Source: Xenophilus sp003671765 (lineage in GTDB: Bacteria > Pseudomonadota > Gammaproteobacteria > Burkholderiales > Burkholderiaceae_C). Taken from it: a stretch of DNA of 64,000 nucleotides. The stretch is taken from the NCBI GenBank assembly GCA_051414805.1, contig CP166702.1:806001-870000 (forward strand), read 5' to 3'. Under the pieces are notes generated by a model. That model was not told the DNA's origin and made no database searches. It saw only the letters and a program-made list of their open reading frames with translations. Each line of letters starts with the position of its first letter. The first letter of the stretch is position 1. The position numbers and the translations under genes are program-made. Positions 44,046 through 53,478 of this stretch are shown here, piece by piece.

Positions 44046-44389
44046 TGCAGGTCAAGCGCCCGCAGTCGGCCGTCTGGAGGGTGACAGTATCGCTGCCCGC
44101 CCCCCGCATCGGCGTAGGCCCGGGCGCAAACGCCTGACCGGCAGCGCGGCATCGCCCTTGCTAAAATCACGGGCCCGGCACAGCCCTGCCGGCGTCCCGA
44201 CTGCGCGACGCCGGCCAGCGCCCAGGTCTGCCGGCCCTTGCTGACAGCACCACCTTCGGGTGGCGATCTCTGGCACATCGGGCCGCCCTGTCTTGCCACT
44301 CCGTCTCAACCCCCGCCGACGCGCCGACCACGGTCGTGCCTGTCCGCACCGCCTGACGCGTGCGGCCGCCGGCCATTCAGGGAGGAGCC
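44046..44389 (+). other. Long intergenic region with two stable hairpins upstream of the BCCT gene
   Basis: 344 bases without a gene. A TGCTAAAAT -10-like box is at 44159-44167. Downstream are a perfect 9-bp hairpin (44188-44196 with 44207-44215) and a UUCG-capped hairpin (44250-44254 with 44259-44263). GGAGGAG at 44381-44387 serves the BCCT start. It may be a structured leader of about 220 nt for the transporter; no known riboswitch class is recognised. Confidence 0.4.
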
Positions 44390-45922
44390 ATGCAGCTCAT
44401 CGTTTCCGCCGGATTGATTCTGGCCATCGTCGTGTGGGGCGTCATCGCCCCGGCCCATCTCGGCGCCGTCTTCGACGGCGCGCTCGCCACGATCATCCGC
44501 AACTTCGGCTGGTTCTACCTGTGGGTGGTGCTGGGCCTGGTGGTTCTCGCGCTGTGGCTGGCCTTCAGCCGCTACGGCACACTGAAGCTCGGTGCCGAAG
44601 ACGAGGAACCGGAGTTCTCGCTCGGTTCCTGGTTCGCGATGCTGTTCGCCGCCGGCATGGGCATCGGCCTCGTGTTCTGGGGCGTGGCCGAGCCGGTGTC
44701 GCACTACGGCACGCCGCCGCCGGGCATCGTGCCGAACACGCCCGAGGCCGCCGGCGCGGCCATGCGCTACAGCTTCTTCCATTGGGGGCTGCACCCGTGG
44801 GCGGTCTACAGCGTCGTGGCGCTGGCCATCGCCTTCTTCCAGTTCCGGCGCGGCGGCTCGGCGCTGGTCAGCACGGCTGTCGAGGCGCTGCCCTGGGCAC
44901 CCGTTCGGCGCCTCGGTCCGCTCGTCAACGTGCTGGCGGTGATCGCCACGGCCTTCGGCGTGGCCGCCTCGCTCGGCATGGGCGCGTTGCAGATCAACAG
45001 CGGCCTGAGCGCGGTGATCGGCGTGCCGGTGAGCGAAACGGCGCAACTGGTCATCATCGCCGTGACCACGGTGCTGTTCGTCACGTCGGCCGTGAGCGGG
45101 GTCGACCGCGGCATCAAGCTGCTGTCGAACTTCAACCTGATCCTCGCGGCCCTGCTCGCGCTGGCGGTCTTCGTGCTGGGCCCGACGGTGGCGATCATCG
45201 ACACCTTCACCTCGACCCTGGGCAGCTACGCCAGCGAATTCGTGCGCATGAGCCTGCGCATGACGCCCTTCCGCGACAGCAGCTGGGTGGGCACCTGGAC
45301 CATCTTCTACTGGGCCTGGTGGGTGTCCTGGTCGCCCTTCGTGGGCCTGTTCATCGCACGCGTCTCGCGCGGGCGCACGGTGCGCGAGTTCGTCCTGGGC
45401 ACCGTCGCCGCGCCGACGATCGCGGCCTTCCTTTGGTTCTCGGTCTTCGGCGGCACCGCGCTCAACCTCGAAATCATGCAGCACGTGCCGATCGCGCAGG
45501 CGGTGAAGGCCGACGTCTCGACGGCGCTGTTCAGCATGTTCGGCCAGTTGCCGCTGGGCACGCTGATGTCGGGCATCGCCACCGTGCTGGTGGTCGTGTT
45601 CTTCGTCACTTCGGGCGATTCGGCGGTGCTGGTGCTGGGCATGATGAGCACCGGCGGCAAGGAGGACCCGGGGGCGCGCATCAAGATCGCCTGGGGCCTC
45701 CTGGTTGCGGGCGTGGCGGCCAGCCTGCTGATGGCCGGCGGCCTCAAGTCGGTACAGACCGCGACCATCGTGTTCGCGCTGCCCTTCACCGTCGTCATCC
45801 TGCTCATGGCGGTGGCCTTGTGGCGCGGCCTGCGCGAAGACCACGAAGAAGAGGCGCGGCGCGAGCGCGCGCTGCGCCGGCGCATGCGCGAGCTGGCGGG
45901 CGCGGCGGCGCCCAAGGCCTGA
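44390..45922 (+). CDS. BCCT-family betaine/carnitine/choline-type transporter
   Basis: 510 residues with about 12 membrane segments. The family signature is YWAWWVSWSPFVGLFIARVS followed by RGRTVREF, plus MGIGLVFWGVAEPVSHY and FFVTSGDSAVLVLGMM. It takes up compatible solutes or quaternary amines, usually sodium- or proton-coupled. The short charged C-terminal tail (EDHEEEARRERALRRRMRE) resembles the osmosensing tail of BetP relatives. Start 44390 has GGAGGAG. Confidence 0.9.
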   Translation: MQLIVSAGLILAIVVWGVIAPAHLGAVFDGALATIIRNFGWFYLWVVLGLVVLALWLAFSRYGTLKLGAEDEEPEFSLGSWFAMLFAAGMGIGLVFWGVAEPVSHYGTPPPGIVPNTPEAAGAAMRYSFFHWGLHPWAVYSVVALAIAFFQFRRGGSALVSTAVEALPWAPVRRLGPLVNVLAVIATAFGVAASLGMGALQINSGLSAVIGVPVSETAQLVIIAVTTVLFVTSAVSGVDRGIKLLSNFNLILAALLALAVFVLGPTVAIIDTFTSTLGSYASEFVRMSLRMTPFRDSSWVGTWTIFYWAWWVSWSPFVGLFIARVSRGRTVREFVLGTVAAPTIAAFLWFSVFGGTALNLEIMQHVPIAQAVKADVSTALFSMFGQLPLGTLMSGIATVLVVVFFVTSGDSAVLVLGMMSTGGKEDPGARIKIAWGLLVAGVAASLLMAGGLKSVQTATIVFALPFTVVILLMAVALWRGLREDHEEEARRERALRRRMRELAGAAAPKA

Positions 45923-45935
45923 AGAAGACGGCGCC

Positions 45936-46637
45936 ATGACGCTCGAACTGCTGGGTGCCCTGGGCAAGAGCTTCCTGTTCGTGCTCGCGGCGCTGCTGCC
46001 CATCCTCAACCCGGCCGCCACGGCGCCGATCTTCCTCGGCCTGACCGAGGGCGCCTCACCGGACACGCGGGCGCTGCTGGCGCGCCGCATCGCACGCAAC
46101 ATGGTGTGGCTGCTGCTCGGCGCCATGCTGGTGGGCGTCTACGTGCTGGAATTCTTCGGCATCTCGCTGCCCATCGTGCGCGTGGGCGGCGGCATGATCG
46201 TGGCCGCCAACGCCTGGCGCATGCTCACCACCAGCCAGGCCGGCAGCGACTCGCGCACCCAGCTGGCCGAAGCCTTCACGCCCGAAATGGCGAGCCGCCA
46301 GGCCTTCTACCCGCTCACCTTCCCGATCAGCTGCGGGCCGGGCTCGATCGCCGCGGCGATCACGGTGGGCGTGTCGCTGGCCGACATGCGCTGGACCCTG
46401 ACCCTGGCGCGCAGCACCGGGGCCGTGCTGGCGCTGATCGCCCTCGGCGGGCTCACCTTCCTGGCCTTCCGCTATGCCCAGCAACTGCTCCGGCCGCTTG
46501 GCGAGGCGGGCACCATCATCTTCTTGCGCCTGTCGGCCTTCATCCTGCTGTGCCTGGGCGTGCAGATCGTGTGGGACGGCGTGCACGAACTGGGCGTGGG
46601 GCTGCTGCGCGACGGTTTGGGGCCGATCCCGGCGTGA
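45936..46637 (+). CDS. MarC-family inner membrane protein
   Basis: 233 residues, six helices. LLPILNPAATAPIFLGLTEGAS, GISLPIVRVGGGMIVA and FPISCGPGSIAAAITVGVSL are MarC family marks. The function is unknown; it is not a proven multidrug transporter. It begins 13 bases after the BCCT stop, so it is likely co-transcribed. Confidence 0.87.
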   Translation: MTLELLGALGKSFLFVLAALLPILNPAATAPIFLGLTEGASPDTRALLARRIARNMVWLLLGAMLVGVYVLEFFGISLPIVRVGGGMIVAANAWRMLTTSQAGSDSRTQLAEAFTPEMASRQAFYPLTFPISCGPGSIAAAITVGVSLADMRWTLTLARSTGAVLALIALGGLTFLAFRYAQQLLRPLGEAGTIIFLRLSAFILLCLGVQIVWDGVHELGVGLLRDGLGPIPA

Positions 46638-46661
46638 GCCGGGGCGCACGCGTCGCGCCGT

Positions 46662-47570
46662 TCAGGGGCGCGGGGGCGCGACGCCGTCGAGTTCGAAGGG
46701 CGCGACCTGCCGCCCGTCGATGTCGGCGAAGCCGTACTCGCGGGCGAGGTCGCCCACGCGCAGGACGCGGCCGGTCTTGTCCATGACGGCGGGGTCGGTC
46801 GCCAATGCCACCACCGCCCGTCCCACGTAGCGCGGCGACTCGGTGCCGGCAAGCTCGGGACAAGCGCGCCAATGCGCTTCGTCGGTGTGGTGGCCGGCCA
46901 GCACGAACTCGGTCCGCATCCAGCCCGGGGACACCGCCACCGAGGCCACGCCGTGCGGTTTCAGGTCCTGCGCCATGCCGAAGGCCAGGCGCGTCATCGA
47001 CGACTTGGCGAGGTCGTAGAAGAGGTTGCCGCTCATGTAGCGGTCGCGGTCCCAGAAGGTGGTGGTGACGATCAGGCCGCGGCCCTGTTGCACGAACAGC
47101 GGCGCTGCGTGCCGGCTCGCCAGCAGGTGGTTGCGCACGCCGCGGTCGAACATGGCGTCCCACTGGTTCATCGGGCGTTCCCAGAATGACGACTGGAACA
47201 CGCCGTCGAAGTGCTCATGGCCGCCCCAGGCGTTGTTGACCAGCAGGTCCAGGCGTCCTCGCTGCTCGTCCGCCACGCGCTGGAACAGGGCGGCCACCTC
47301 GTCCTCTTGCGTGTGGTCGCAGCGCACGGCGATGCCGCGGCCGCCGGCGCGGTTTACCTCGGCAGCCGTCTCGTCGATGCTGCCCGGCAGCCGGTCCAGG
47401 CCCGACCGGGCCATCAGCTCGCCGTAGGTGGGGGCCGGTGCGTCGCGCGTGCTGCGGCCGGTGACGTAGACCGTCGCGCCGGCCGCGCCCAGTTCGACGG
47501 CGATGCCGCGGCCCGCGCCCCGGCTGGCGCCGGTGACCACGGCCACGCAGTGTTCGAGATTCGTCATCAT
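46662..47570 (-). CDS. Short-chain dehydrogenase/reductase
   Basis: 302 residues. The NAD(P) motif is VAVVTGASRGAGRGIAVEL (TGASxGxGxG), the strand LLVNNAWGG, and downstream the catalytic region has YDLAKSSMTRLAF (YxxxK). Long for an SDR because of a C-terminal tail. Start 47570 has GAGGAG upstream. It lies 43 bases downstream of the AraC regulator on the same strand. Confidence 0.85.
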   Translation of the reverse strand: MMTNLEHCVAVVTGASRGAGRGIAVELGAAGATVYVTGRSTRDAPAPTYGELMARSGLDRLPGSIDETAAEVNRAGGRGIAVRCDHTQEDEVAALFQRVADEQRGRLDLLVNNAWGGHEHFDGVFQSSFWERPMNQWDAMFDRGVRNHLLASRHAAPLFVQQGRGLIVTTTFWDRDRYMSGNLFYDLAKSSMTRLAFGMAQDLKPHGVASVAVSPGWMRTEFVLAGHHTDEAHWRACPELAGTESPRYVGRAVVALATDPAVMDKTGRVLRVGDLAREYGFADIDGRQVAPFELDGVAPPRP

Positions 47571-47613
47571 GCTTGCGGTGCTCCTCGTGCGTGCCGGCCA
47601 TGATGCGGTGCGC

Positions 47614-48462
47614 TCACGCCGATGTCTTGGACGAATCCGAAACGCCGCGCCGAAGCATGTACTGCCCCGGCGTGAGCCCGCAGAGCGCCTGGAACTCCCG
47701 CACCAGGTGGGCCTGGTCGTAGAACCCGCTCTCCAGCGCCAGCTCGCTCCAGCGTGGCGGCCCGGTGCCGCGCAGGCGCAGCAGGCAGGCGTGCAGCCGG
47801 GCCAGCCGTCGCCAACTGCGTGGCGACAGGCCGAACTGGGCGCGGAAGATCTGCTGCAACCGGCGCTCGCCGACGCCCACGGCCGCCGCAATATCGGCCA
47901 TGCGTGGCGGCGAGGCGGTCGTGCGCAGCCGTGCGGCGGCCTGCAGCGCTTGGCCCAGCGGCACCGGGTCTGCCGGACGCATCAGGCCGTGCAAGGTGGA
48001 CAGCAACAGGCGGGCGCGCGCCGTTTCGTCGTGGGCCTCCTGCCATCGCCGGGGCAGGCTGCGGTGCCGCGCGGCCACGAGCAGCTCCCAGTCGACGATG
48101 CGCTCGGCCAGCTCGTGCGCCGGGACGCCGAACAGCGCCTGCGACGCGCCCGGCCTGAGCGCGAGCGACAGCCCCCGCTGCCGGCCGCGCAGCGCCAGCA
48201 GCACGGGCTGCACGCTCGGCCCCGCGACCCGGGCGCGGCCCTGGACGAGGTCGACGATGAGGCGCAGCGCGCCGTCCGGCAGCACCCGCTCGCGGATGTC
48301 GGCATCCTCCGGCAGGGCCTCGTCGTAGGCGATCACGTTGGCTATGCGGTGGCGCAGCGGCGCCGGCACGGCGATGGCCTTCAGCGTGCCGGCCGGGACG
48401 GTGGTTTCGGGCGCATGGACGGGGTCGCCGTCCAGGCGCAGGTAGAGCCGCTCGGACGCCAT
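47614..48462 (-). CDS. AraC-family transcriptional regulator (DUF6597-like sensor half)
   Basis: 282 residues. The C-terminal AraC helix-turn-helix pair is seen in MADIAAAVGVGERRLQQIFRAQFGLSPRSW and GFYDQAHLVREFQALCGLTPGQYM. The N-terminal half has LPDGALRLIVDLVQGRARV typical of the variant with PDG signature. It probably controls the SDR gene downstream. The start is chosen at MASERLYL; an in-frame GTG is a few codons up. Confidence 0.82.
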   Translation of the reverse strand: MASERLYLRLDGDPVHAPETTVPAGTLKAIAVPAPLRHRIANVIAYDEALPEDADIRERVLPDGALRLIVDLVQGRARVAGPSVQPVLLALRGRQRGLSLALRPGASQALFGVPAHELAERIVDWELLVAARHRSLPRRWQEAHDETARARLLLSTLHGLMRPADPVPLGQALQAAARLRTTASPPRMADIAAAVGVGERRLQQIFRAQFGLSPRSWRRLARLHACLLRLRGTGPPRWSELALESGFYDQAHLVREFQALCGLTPGQYMLRRGVSDSSKTSA

Positions 48463-48479
48463 CGGCCGCACCTTCGGGG

Positions 48480-48959
48480 CTACACCACCGACACGCCCGA
48501 CTTCAGCGGCCGCATCACGAAGCTGGTCTTGCAGTCCTGCACGCTGGGGTGCTTGAGCAGCGTCTCCATGACGAAGCGCGTGTAGTGGTCCATGTCGGCC
48601 ACCACCACCTTGAGCAGGAAGTCCATGTCGCCGCTGAGGGACACGCACTCGACCACCTCGTCCCAGGTGGCCAGCTCGGCGGCGAAATCGTCCATGGGCG
48701 TTCGCTTGCCACGGCCGCTGTGCTTTTCCAGCCGCACGTTGATGTACGCCGTGAGGCTCAGGCCCACACGCCTGGCGCTGACCAGGGCGGCATAACCGGC
48801 GATCACGCCCGCGTCTTCCATGCGGCGCACCCGGCGCAAGGCGGCCGAGGCCGACAGGCCGACCTGGCCGCCGAGCTCGTCGAAGGAGATCCGGCCCTGC
48901 TTCTGGAGTACAGCCAATATGCGCCGGTCCAGGGAATCGAGCTCGATCATGTCGTCCAT
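48480..48959 (-). CDS. Lrp/AsnC-family regulator
   Basis: 159 residues. The helix-turn-helix is LDSLDRRILAVLQKQGRISFDELGGQVGLSASAALRRVRRMEDAGVI (in parts), then the RAM domain with VVECVSLSGDMDFLLKVV. It is divergent from hpd-phhA with a 130-base gap, so it is the likely phenylalanine/tyrosine-responsive activator. A second ATG at 48950 is possible. Confidence 0.87.
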   Translation of the reverse strand: MDDMIELDSLDRRILAVLQKQGRISFDELGGQVGLSASAALRRVRRMEDAGVIAGYAALVSARRVGLSLTAYINVRLEKHSGRGKRTPMDDFAAELATWDEVVECVSLSGDMDFLLKVVVADMDHYTRFVMETLLKHPSVQDCKTSFVMRPLKSGVSVV

Positions 48960-49089
48960 TCGCCAATGCTCGCACGAATCCGGCGCACAAGGACGCTCCC
49001 GATCCCGAGATTGCAAGATAAATGCGTCCCGGAATGCCTACAGTCGATGGATGCCCGGCCGCCGGCCGCCCCACCCTGGAGACGATGCA

Positions 49090-50199
49090 ATGACCGACCT
49101 GTTCGACAACCCCATGGGCCTCGCCGGCTTCGAGTTCGTGGAGTTCGCCTCCCCCAAGCCGGGCGTGCTGGAGACGATGTTCGAGAAGCTGGGCTTCACG
49201 CTGGTGGCCCGCCACCGCTCCAAGAACGTGCTGCTGTACCGCCAGGGCGGCATCAACTTCATCGTCAACAACGAGCCCGGCCAGGCCGCGTACTTCGCGG
49301 CCGAGCACGGCGCCTCGGCCTGCGGCCTGGCCTTCCGGGTCAAGGACGCGCACAAGGCCTACCAGCGCGCCCTAGAGCTGGGCGCCCAGCCGGTGGAGAT
49401 CCCGACCGGCCCGATGGAACTGCGCCTGCCGGCGATCAAGGGCATCGGCGGCGCGCCGCTGTACCTGATCGACCGCTACGAAGACGGCAAGTCCATCTAC
49501 GACATCGACTTCGAGTTCCTGCCCGGCGTCGACCGCAACCCGAAGGGCCACGGCTTCCAGGTGGTGGACCACCTGACGCACAACGTGTACCGCGGTCGCA
49601 TGGCGTACTGGGCCGGCTTCTACGAGAAGCTCTTCAACTTCCGCGAGATCCGCTACTTCGACATCTCCGGCGAATACACCGGCCTGACGTCGAAGGCCAT
49701 GACGGCGCCCGACGGGCTGATCCGCATTCCCCTGAACGAGGAATCCAAGCAGGGCGGCGGCCAGATCGAGGAATTCCTCATGCAGTTCAACGGCGAGGGC
49801 ATCCAGCACATCGCCCTGTTGACCGACGACCTGCTGAAGTCGATCGACGCGCTGCAGATGGCCGGCATCCCGCTGCTCACGGCCCCCAACGACATCTACT
49901 ACGAGAACCTCGAGAAGCGCCTGCCCGGCCACGGCCAGCCGGTGGGCGAGCTGCAGGCGCGCGGCATCCTGCTCGACGGCACGACCGAGGGCGGCCAGCC
50001 GCGCCTGTTGCTGCAGATCTTCTCGGAGCCGATGCTGGGCCCGGTGTTCTTCGAGTTCATCGAGCGCAAGGGCAACTACCGCGAAGGCTTCGGCGAAGGC
50101 AACTTCAAGGCCCTGTTCGAATCGCTCGAACGCGACCAGATCAACCGCGGCGTGCTCGCCGTGGACGAGAAGAAGGCGCCGAGCAAGGCGACGGCCTGA
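49090..50199 (+). CDS. hpd: 4-hydroxyphenylpyruvate dioxygenase
   Basis: 369 residues, normal length. The iron ligands are in VVDHLTHNVYRG (His), EGIQHIALLTDD (His) and GPVFFEFIERKGNYREGFG (Glu). It converts 4-hydroxyphenylpyruvate to homogentisate in tyrosine catabolism. GGAGACG precedes the ATG. phhA follows after 31 bases. Confidence 0.95.
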   Translation: MTDLFDNPMGLAGFEFVEFASPKPGVLETMFEKLGFTLVARHRSKNVLLYRQGGINFIVNNEPGQAAYFAAEHGASACGLAFRVKDAHKAYQRALELGAQPVEIPTGPMELRLPAIKGIGGAPLYLIDRYEDGKSIYDIDFEFLPGVDRNPKGHGFQVVDHLTHNVYRGRMAYWAGFYEKLFNFREIRYFDISGEYTGLTSKAMTAPDGLIRIPLNEESKQGGGQIEEFLMQFNGEGIQHIALLTDDLLKSIDALQMAGIPLLTAPNDIYYENLEKRLPGHGQPVGELQARGILLDGTTEGGQPRLLLQIFSEPMLGPVFFEFIERKGNYREGFGEGNFKALFESLERDQINRGVLAVDEKKAPSKATA

Positions 50200-50230
50200 A
50201 CCACGAGGCCGGGTCTGCGAAGGGAGTCCC

Positions 50231-51148
50231 ATGCTCAAGCAGCAACTCAAGGAATCGGCCAAGCACGGCCTGGCGGCAGGCGAGGGGCACGCGCCCGACC
50301 GCCCCGACTGGACCATCGACCAGGGCTGGTCGAACTACACGCCCGAGGAGCATGCCGTGTGGCGTACGCTCTTCGAGCGCCAGTCGAAGCTGCTCCCGGG
50401 CCGCGCCTGCGACGAGTTCATCCTCGGCATGCAGGACCTGCCCATCGGGCCCGAGCAGATTCCCGACTTCGAGCAGATGTCGAAGGTGCTGAAGAAGCGC
50501 ACCGGCTGGGAGGTGGTGGCCGTGCCGGGCCTGGTGCCCGACGACGTCTTCTTCGACCACCTGGCCCATCGGCGCTTCCCGGCCGGGCAGTTCATCCGCA
50601 AGCCGCACGAGCTGGACTACCTGGAAGAGCCCGACGTCTTCCACGACGTGTTCGGCCATGTGCCGATGCTCATGAACCCGGTCATCGCCGATTACATCCA
50701 GGCCTATGGCGAAGGCGGTCTGCGTGCACACCGCCTGGGTGTGCTCGACAAGCTGGCGCGGGTGTACTGGTACACGGTGGAGTTCGGCCTGGTGCAGCAG
50801 GCCGACGGCCTGCGCATCTACGGCGCCGGCATCGCCTCCTCGGCCAGCGAGACCCGCTTCGCGGTCGAGGACGACTCGCCCAACCGCGTGCGCTTCCGGC
50901 TCGAGCGCGTGATGCAGACGCGCTACCGCATCGACGACTTCCAGGAAACGTATTTCGTGCTGGGCAACCTCGACGAACTGCTGGAGCTGGCGCGGATCGA
51001 TTTCGCGCCGCTGTACCAGCGCCTGGCCGGCCGGCTGGAGCACGAAGCCGGCACCGTGCTGGCCGACGACGCCGTGGTCACGCGGGGCACCGGCCGTTAC
51101 CACCGGGCCCGGCGGGAAGCGGCCGGGGCTCAGCCCGCAGCGGCCTGA
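50231..51148 (+). CDS. phhA: Phenylalanine 4-monooxygenase
   Basis: 305 residues. The pterin-dependent hydroxylase iron triad is in DVFHDVFGHVPML (two His) and YWYTVEFGLV (Glu). It makes tyrosine from phenylalanine. No regulatory ACT domain, as in bacterial enzymes. The carbinolamine dehydratase phhB and the tyrosine aminotransferase are not in this window, so the pathway is incomplete here. Confidence 0.95.
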   Translation: MLKQQLKESAKHGLAAGEGHAPDRPDWTIDQGWSNYTPEEHAVWRTLFERQSKLLPGRACDEFILGMQDLPIGPEQIPDFEQMSKVLKKRTGWEVVAVPGLVPDDVFFDHLAHRRFPAGQFIRKPHELDYLEEPDVFHDVFGHVPMLMNPVIADYIQAYGEGGLRAHRLGVLDKLARVYWYTVEFGLVQQADGLRIYGAGIASSASETRFAVEDDSPNRVRFRLERVMQTRYRIDDFQETYFVLGNLDELLELARIDFAPLYQRLAGRLEHEAGTVLADDAVVTRGTGRYHRARREAAGAQPAAA

Positions 51149-51239
51149 TCGGAAAGCCGGGCGGCGGGCTGCCGTCCGGCCCGGCGGCGCTGCGTCGCCC
51201 GACAGACGCGCCGGGCCGCCGCGGGCAAGCTGGCGCGCC

Positions 51240-51740
51240 ATGAAGCGCATCCTCGACCTCTTCCCGATCGTGCACGCCCTCATGGCCGTGGTCTTTGCCG
51301 CGGCCTCGCTGATGCTGCTGGTGATCGCGGCACGCATCGGCTGGGACGCGTTCGGCAGCGGCCTGGACCGCGGCTCGGCGGCCAGCATCATCGAGGCGCT
51401 GGGCGTGCTGGCATCGGCGGTGGTGGCGCTGCAGATCTCCCGCACCATCGCCGAGGAGGAGGTGGTCCGCGAAGCCCACATCAGCGGCCCGACGCGCGTG
51501 CGCCGCTTCCTGTCGCGCTTCCTGGTCGTGCTGGTGGTCGCGCTGGCCGTCGAGGGCCTGGTGGCCGCATTCAAGGCGCAGAAGGAGCCAGCCGACATGC
51601 TCTATGCGAGCGCGCTCGTCGTCGCGGTGGGGGTGTTGCTTGCCGGCTGGGGCGTCTTCATCCACTACAACCGCGAGGCCGAGGAGCTCGAGCCCGAGGC
51701 GATGGCCGAGGCCAAGCAGGAAGACGATAAGGTCAGCTGA
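51240..51740 (+). CDS. Small integral membrane protein, unknown family
   Basis: 166 residues with four hydrophobic segments: HALMAVVFAAASLMLLVIAA, ALGVLASAVVALQIS, FLVVLVVALAVEGLVAAF and ASALVVAVGVLLAGWGVF. The C-terminus is acidic (EAEELEPEAMAEAKQEDD). No family recognised. It follows phhA by 91 bases on the same strand, but a functional link is not evident. Confidence 0.6.
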   Translation: MKRILDLFPIVHALMAVVFAAASLMLLVIAARIGWDAFGSGLDRGSAASIIEALGVLASAVVALQISRTIAEEEVVREAHISGPTRVRRFLSRFLVVLVVALAVEGLVAAFKAQKEPADMLYASALVVAVGVLLAGWGVFIHYNREAEELEPEAMAEAKQEDDKVS

Positions 51741-51873
51741 CGCTGGGGATCGCGACGCGAGCGGCAGAGGGTGCGCCGCCGTCCGTCTCGCACGACGGTG
51801 CACCGCATGACGGCGCCGTGCGTTGTCGGCAATGGACGGGTGGCCGTGCTGCCATGCGCCGATCCTCCAGCCG

Positions 51874-53478
51874 ATGCCCTTCCCTTCCCACACACGTCCA
51901 CCCCCGGCAGCCGTCGCGCGCGCCTCGGGGGTATCCGGGCCCGCCGACCGGAACGACTTGCGCCCCCGGGTCGTCGCCTGTCTGCTGGCGATGGCCCTGC
52001 TGTGGACGCTGTCCTCGTCCATGCTCTTCCCGAGCCCGCCGTGGGACAACGTGGAAGAGCTCTTCTGGGCCAGGAGCCTCGAGCTCGGCTACTACAAGCA
52101 TCCGCCGCTGCCGAGCTGGATCATGGGGGTGCTGGTGCGCATCGCCGGGCCGCAGCCCTGGCTGACCTATGCGGCGGGCATCTTGTGTGGCACTGCGGCG
52201 CTGGCCATCGTCTGGATGTGGGCGCGCGAGCTGGCGGGTCCGCGGCGCGCGGTGCTGGCGCTGTTGCTGGGCACGCTGGTCACCTACCACGTGCAGCGGG
52301 CCGTGGTCTTCAACCACAACACCGTGCAGCTGTGGTCCATTGCGGGCTACTGGTGGATGCTGTGGCGCGTGCTGGCGCGGCCGGACGCGCGATGGCGCGA
52401 TTGGGCCGCGCTCGGCGCTTTCGCGGGCCTGGCCCTGCTCACCAAGTACAGCGCCGTCGTGCAGCTGGCCGTGGGCCTGGCCTTCATCGCGTGGGAAGGG
52501 CGATGGCGCGAGGCGCGCGTGCGCCGCGGCATGGCGGTCGCCGCGGCGGTGGCCCTGCTGCTCTTCGCGCCGCACTTGGCGTGGGTGGTGGGGCACAGCG
52601 GCGGGTCCGCGGCCTATGCGATGGCCTCGGTCCATCCCCACGCGCACGGCACCCACGACCAGATCGCGTTGCTCAAGATGGTCCGGCTGCAGTTCGTCCG
52701 GCTGGCACCGATGCTGGCCGTGCTGGCGTGGGCCTGGTGGGCGCGACCGCGCGCGCGCTCCTCGCCGGTCGACGCTCCCGAATCCGGCACCGATTTCGAC
52801 CGGCGCTTCCTGTCGTGGGCCGCGTTCGGTCCGCTGGTCGCGGTCGTCTTCGTTGCCGCGGTGCTTCAGGTGCGCATCGTCCCGGCCTGGCTGACGACCT
52901 TCTTCCTGTCCCTGCCGCTGTGGGCCGTGCTGTGCTGGCCGGGCCTGGAGGCCGAGCGCTGGCCGCCGCGCCGCTGGCCCGTGCTGCTGGGCGTGGTCGT
53001 TGCGGCCCATGTGCTGGCCGCGATTGGCCAGGGCCTGTTCGACGGTGCAGCGGGCCGCCGCTTCGGCCACGCGGCCCGAACCAACCTGCCGGCCGACGAC
53101 ATCGCCGCGGCCGTGCAGACCGTGTGGGCCGAGCGGACCGGCGGACAGCCCTTGCGCCTGCTCGTCGGCGACACCTGGTTCGCCGGCGCCGTGGCGCTGA
53201 AGGCCGGGCCGCAGGTCGACCTGCTGGTCGATGGCGAAGCGCGCGACTCGCCCTGGCTGGCGCCCGGCGCGCTGGCACGCGACGGCGGCATGGTCCTCAT
53301 CCTCGACACGCCCGGCTTCGAGTCGCAGGGCTCGAAGCTCCCTGGGCTGCTGGCCTCGGCGCAGTGCAGCGGCAGGCTGCAGTTGCCCTGGGCCGGCGGC
53401 GGTGCGCCCACCCAGGTGGACCTGCGCTGGGGCATCGTGCTGCCGGCGGGCGTGGCGGCGCCGGCCTGCGTGCGCTAG
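51874..53478 (+). CDS. GT39/ArnT-like membrane glycosyltransferase
   Basis: 534 residues with a leading hydrophobic helix and about 11-12 membrane segments. The acidic motif near the first loop, PPWDNVEELFWARSLE with GYYKHPPLPSW, is typical of the GT39 (PMT/ArnT) superfamily using polyprenyl-linked sugars. TKYSAVVQLAVGLAF is also typical. The substrate is not known. Start 51874 (MPFPSHT) is chosen over an ATG at 51832, neither with a good RBS. Its stop overlaps the convergent IclR stop. Confidence 0.83.
   Translation: MPFPSHTRPPPAAVARASGVSGPADRNDLRPRVVACLLAMALLWTLSSSMLFPSPPWDNVEELFWARSLELGYYKHPPLPSWIMGVLVRIAGPQPWLTYAAGILCGTAALAIVWMWARELAGPRRAVLALLLGTLVTYHVQRAVVFNHNTVQLWSIAGYWWMLWRVLARPDARWRDWAALGAFAGLALLTKYSAVVQLAVGLAFIAWEGRWREARVRRGMAVAAAVALLLFAPHLAWVVGHSGGSAAYAMASVHPHAHGTHDQIALLKMVRLQFVRLAPMLAVLAWAWWARPRARSSPVDAPESGTDFDRRFLSWAAFGPLVAVVFVAAVLQVRIVPAWLTTFFLSLPLWAVLCWPGLEAERWPPRRWPVLLGVVVAAHVLAAIGQGLFDGAAGRRFGHAARTNLPADDIAAAVQTVWAERTGGQPLRLLVGDTWFAGAVALKAGPQVDLLVDGEARDSPWLAPGALARDGGMVLILDTPGFESQGSKLPGLLASAQCSGRLQLPWAGGGAPTQVDLRWGIVLPAGVAAPACVR

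Noticed and set aside
44188..44263. Known riboswitch or SRP/RNase P RNA in the BCCT leader
   Set aside because: Checked by eye for glycine, SAH, guanidine, SRP and RNase P core motifs and found none.
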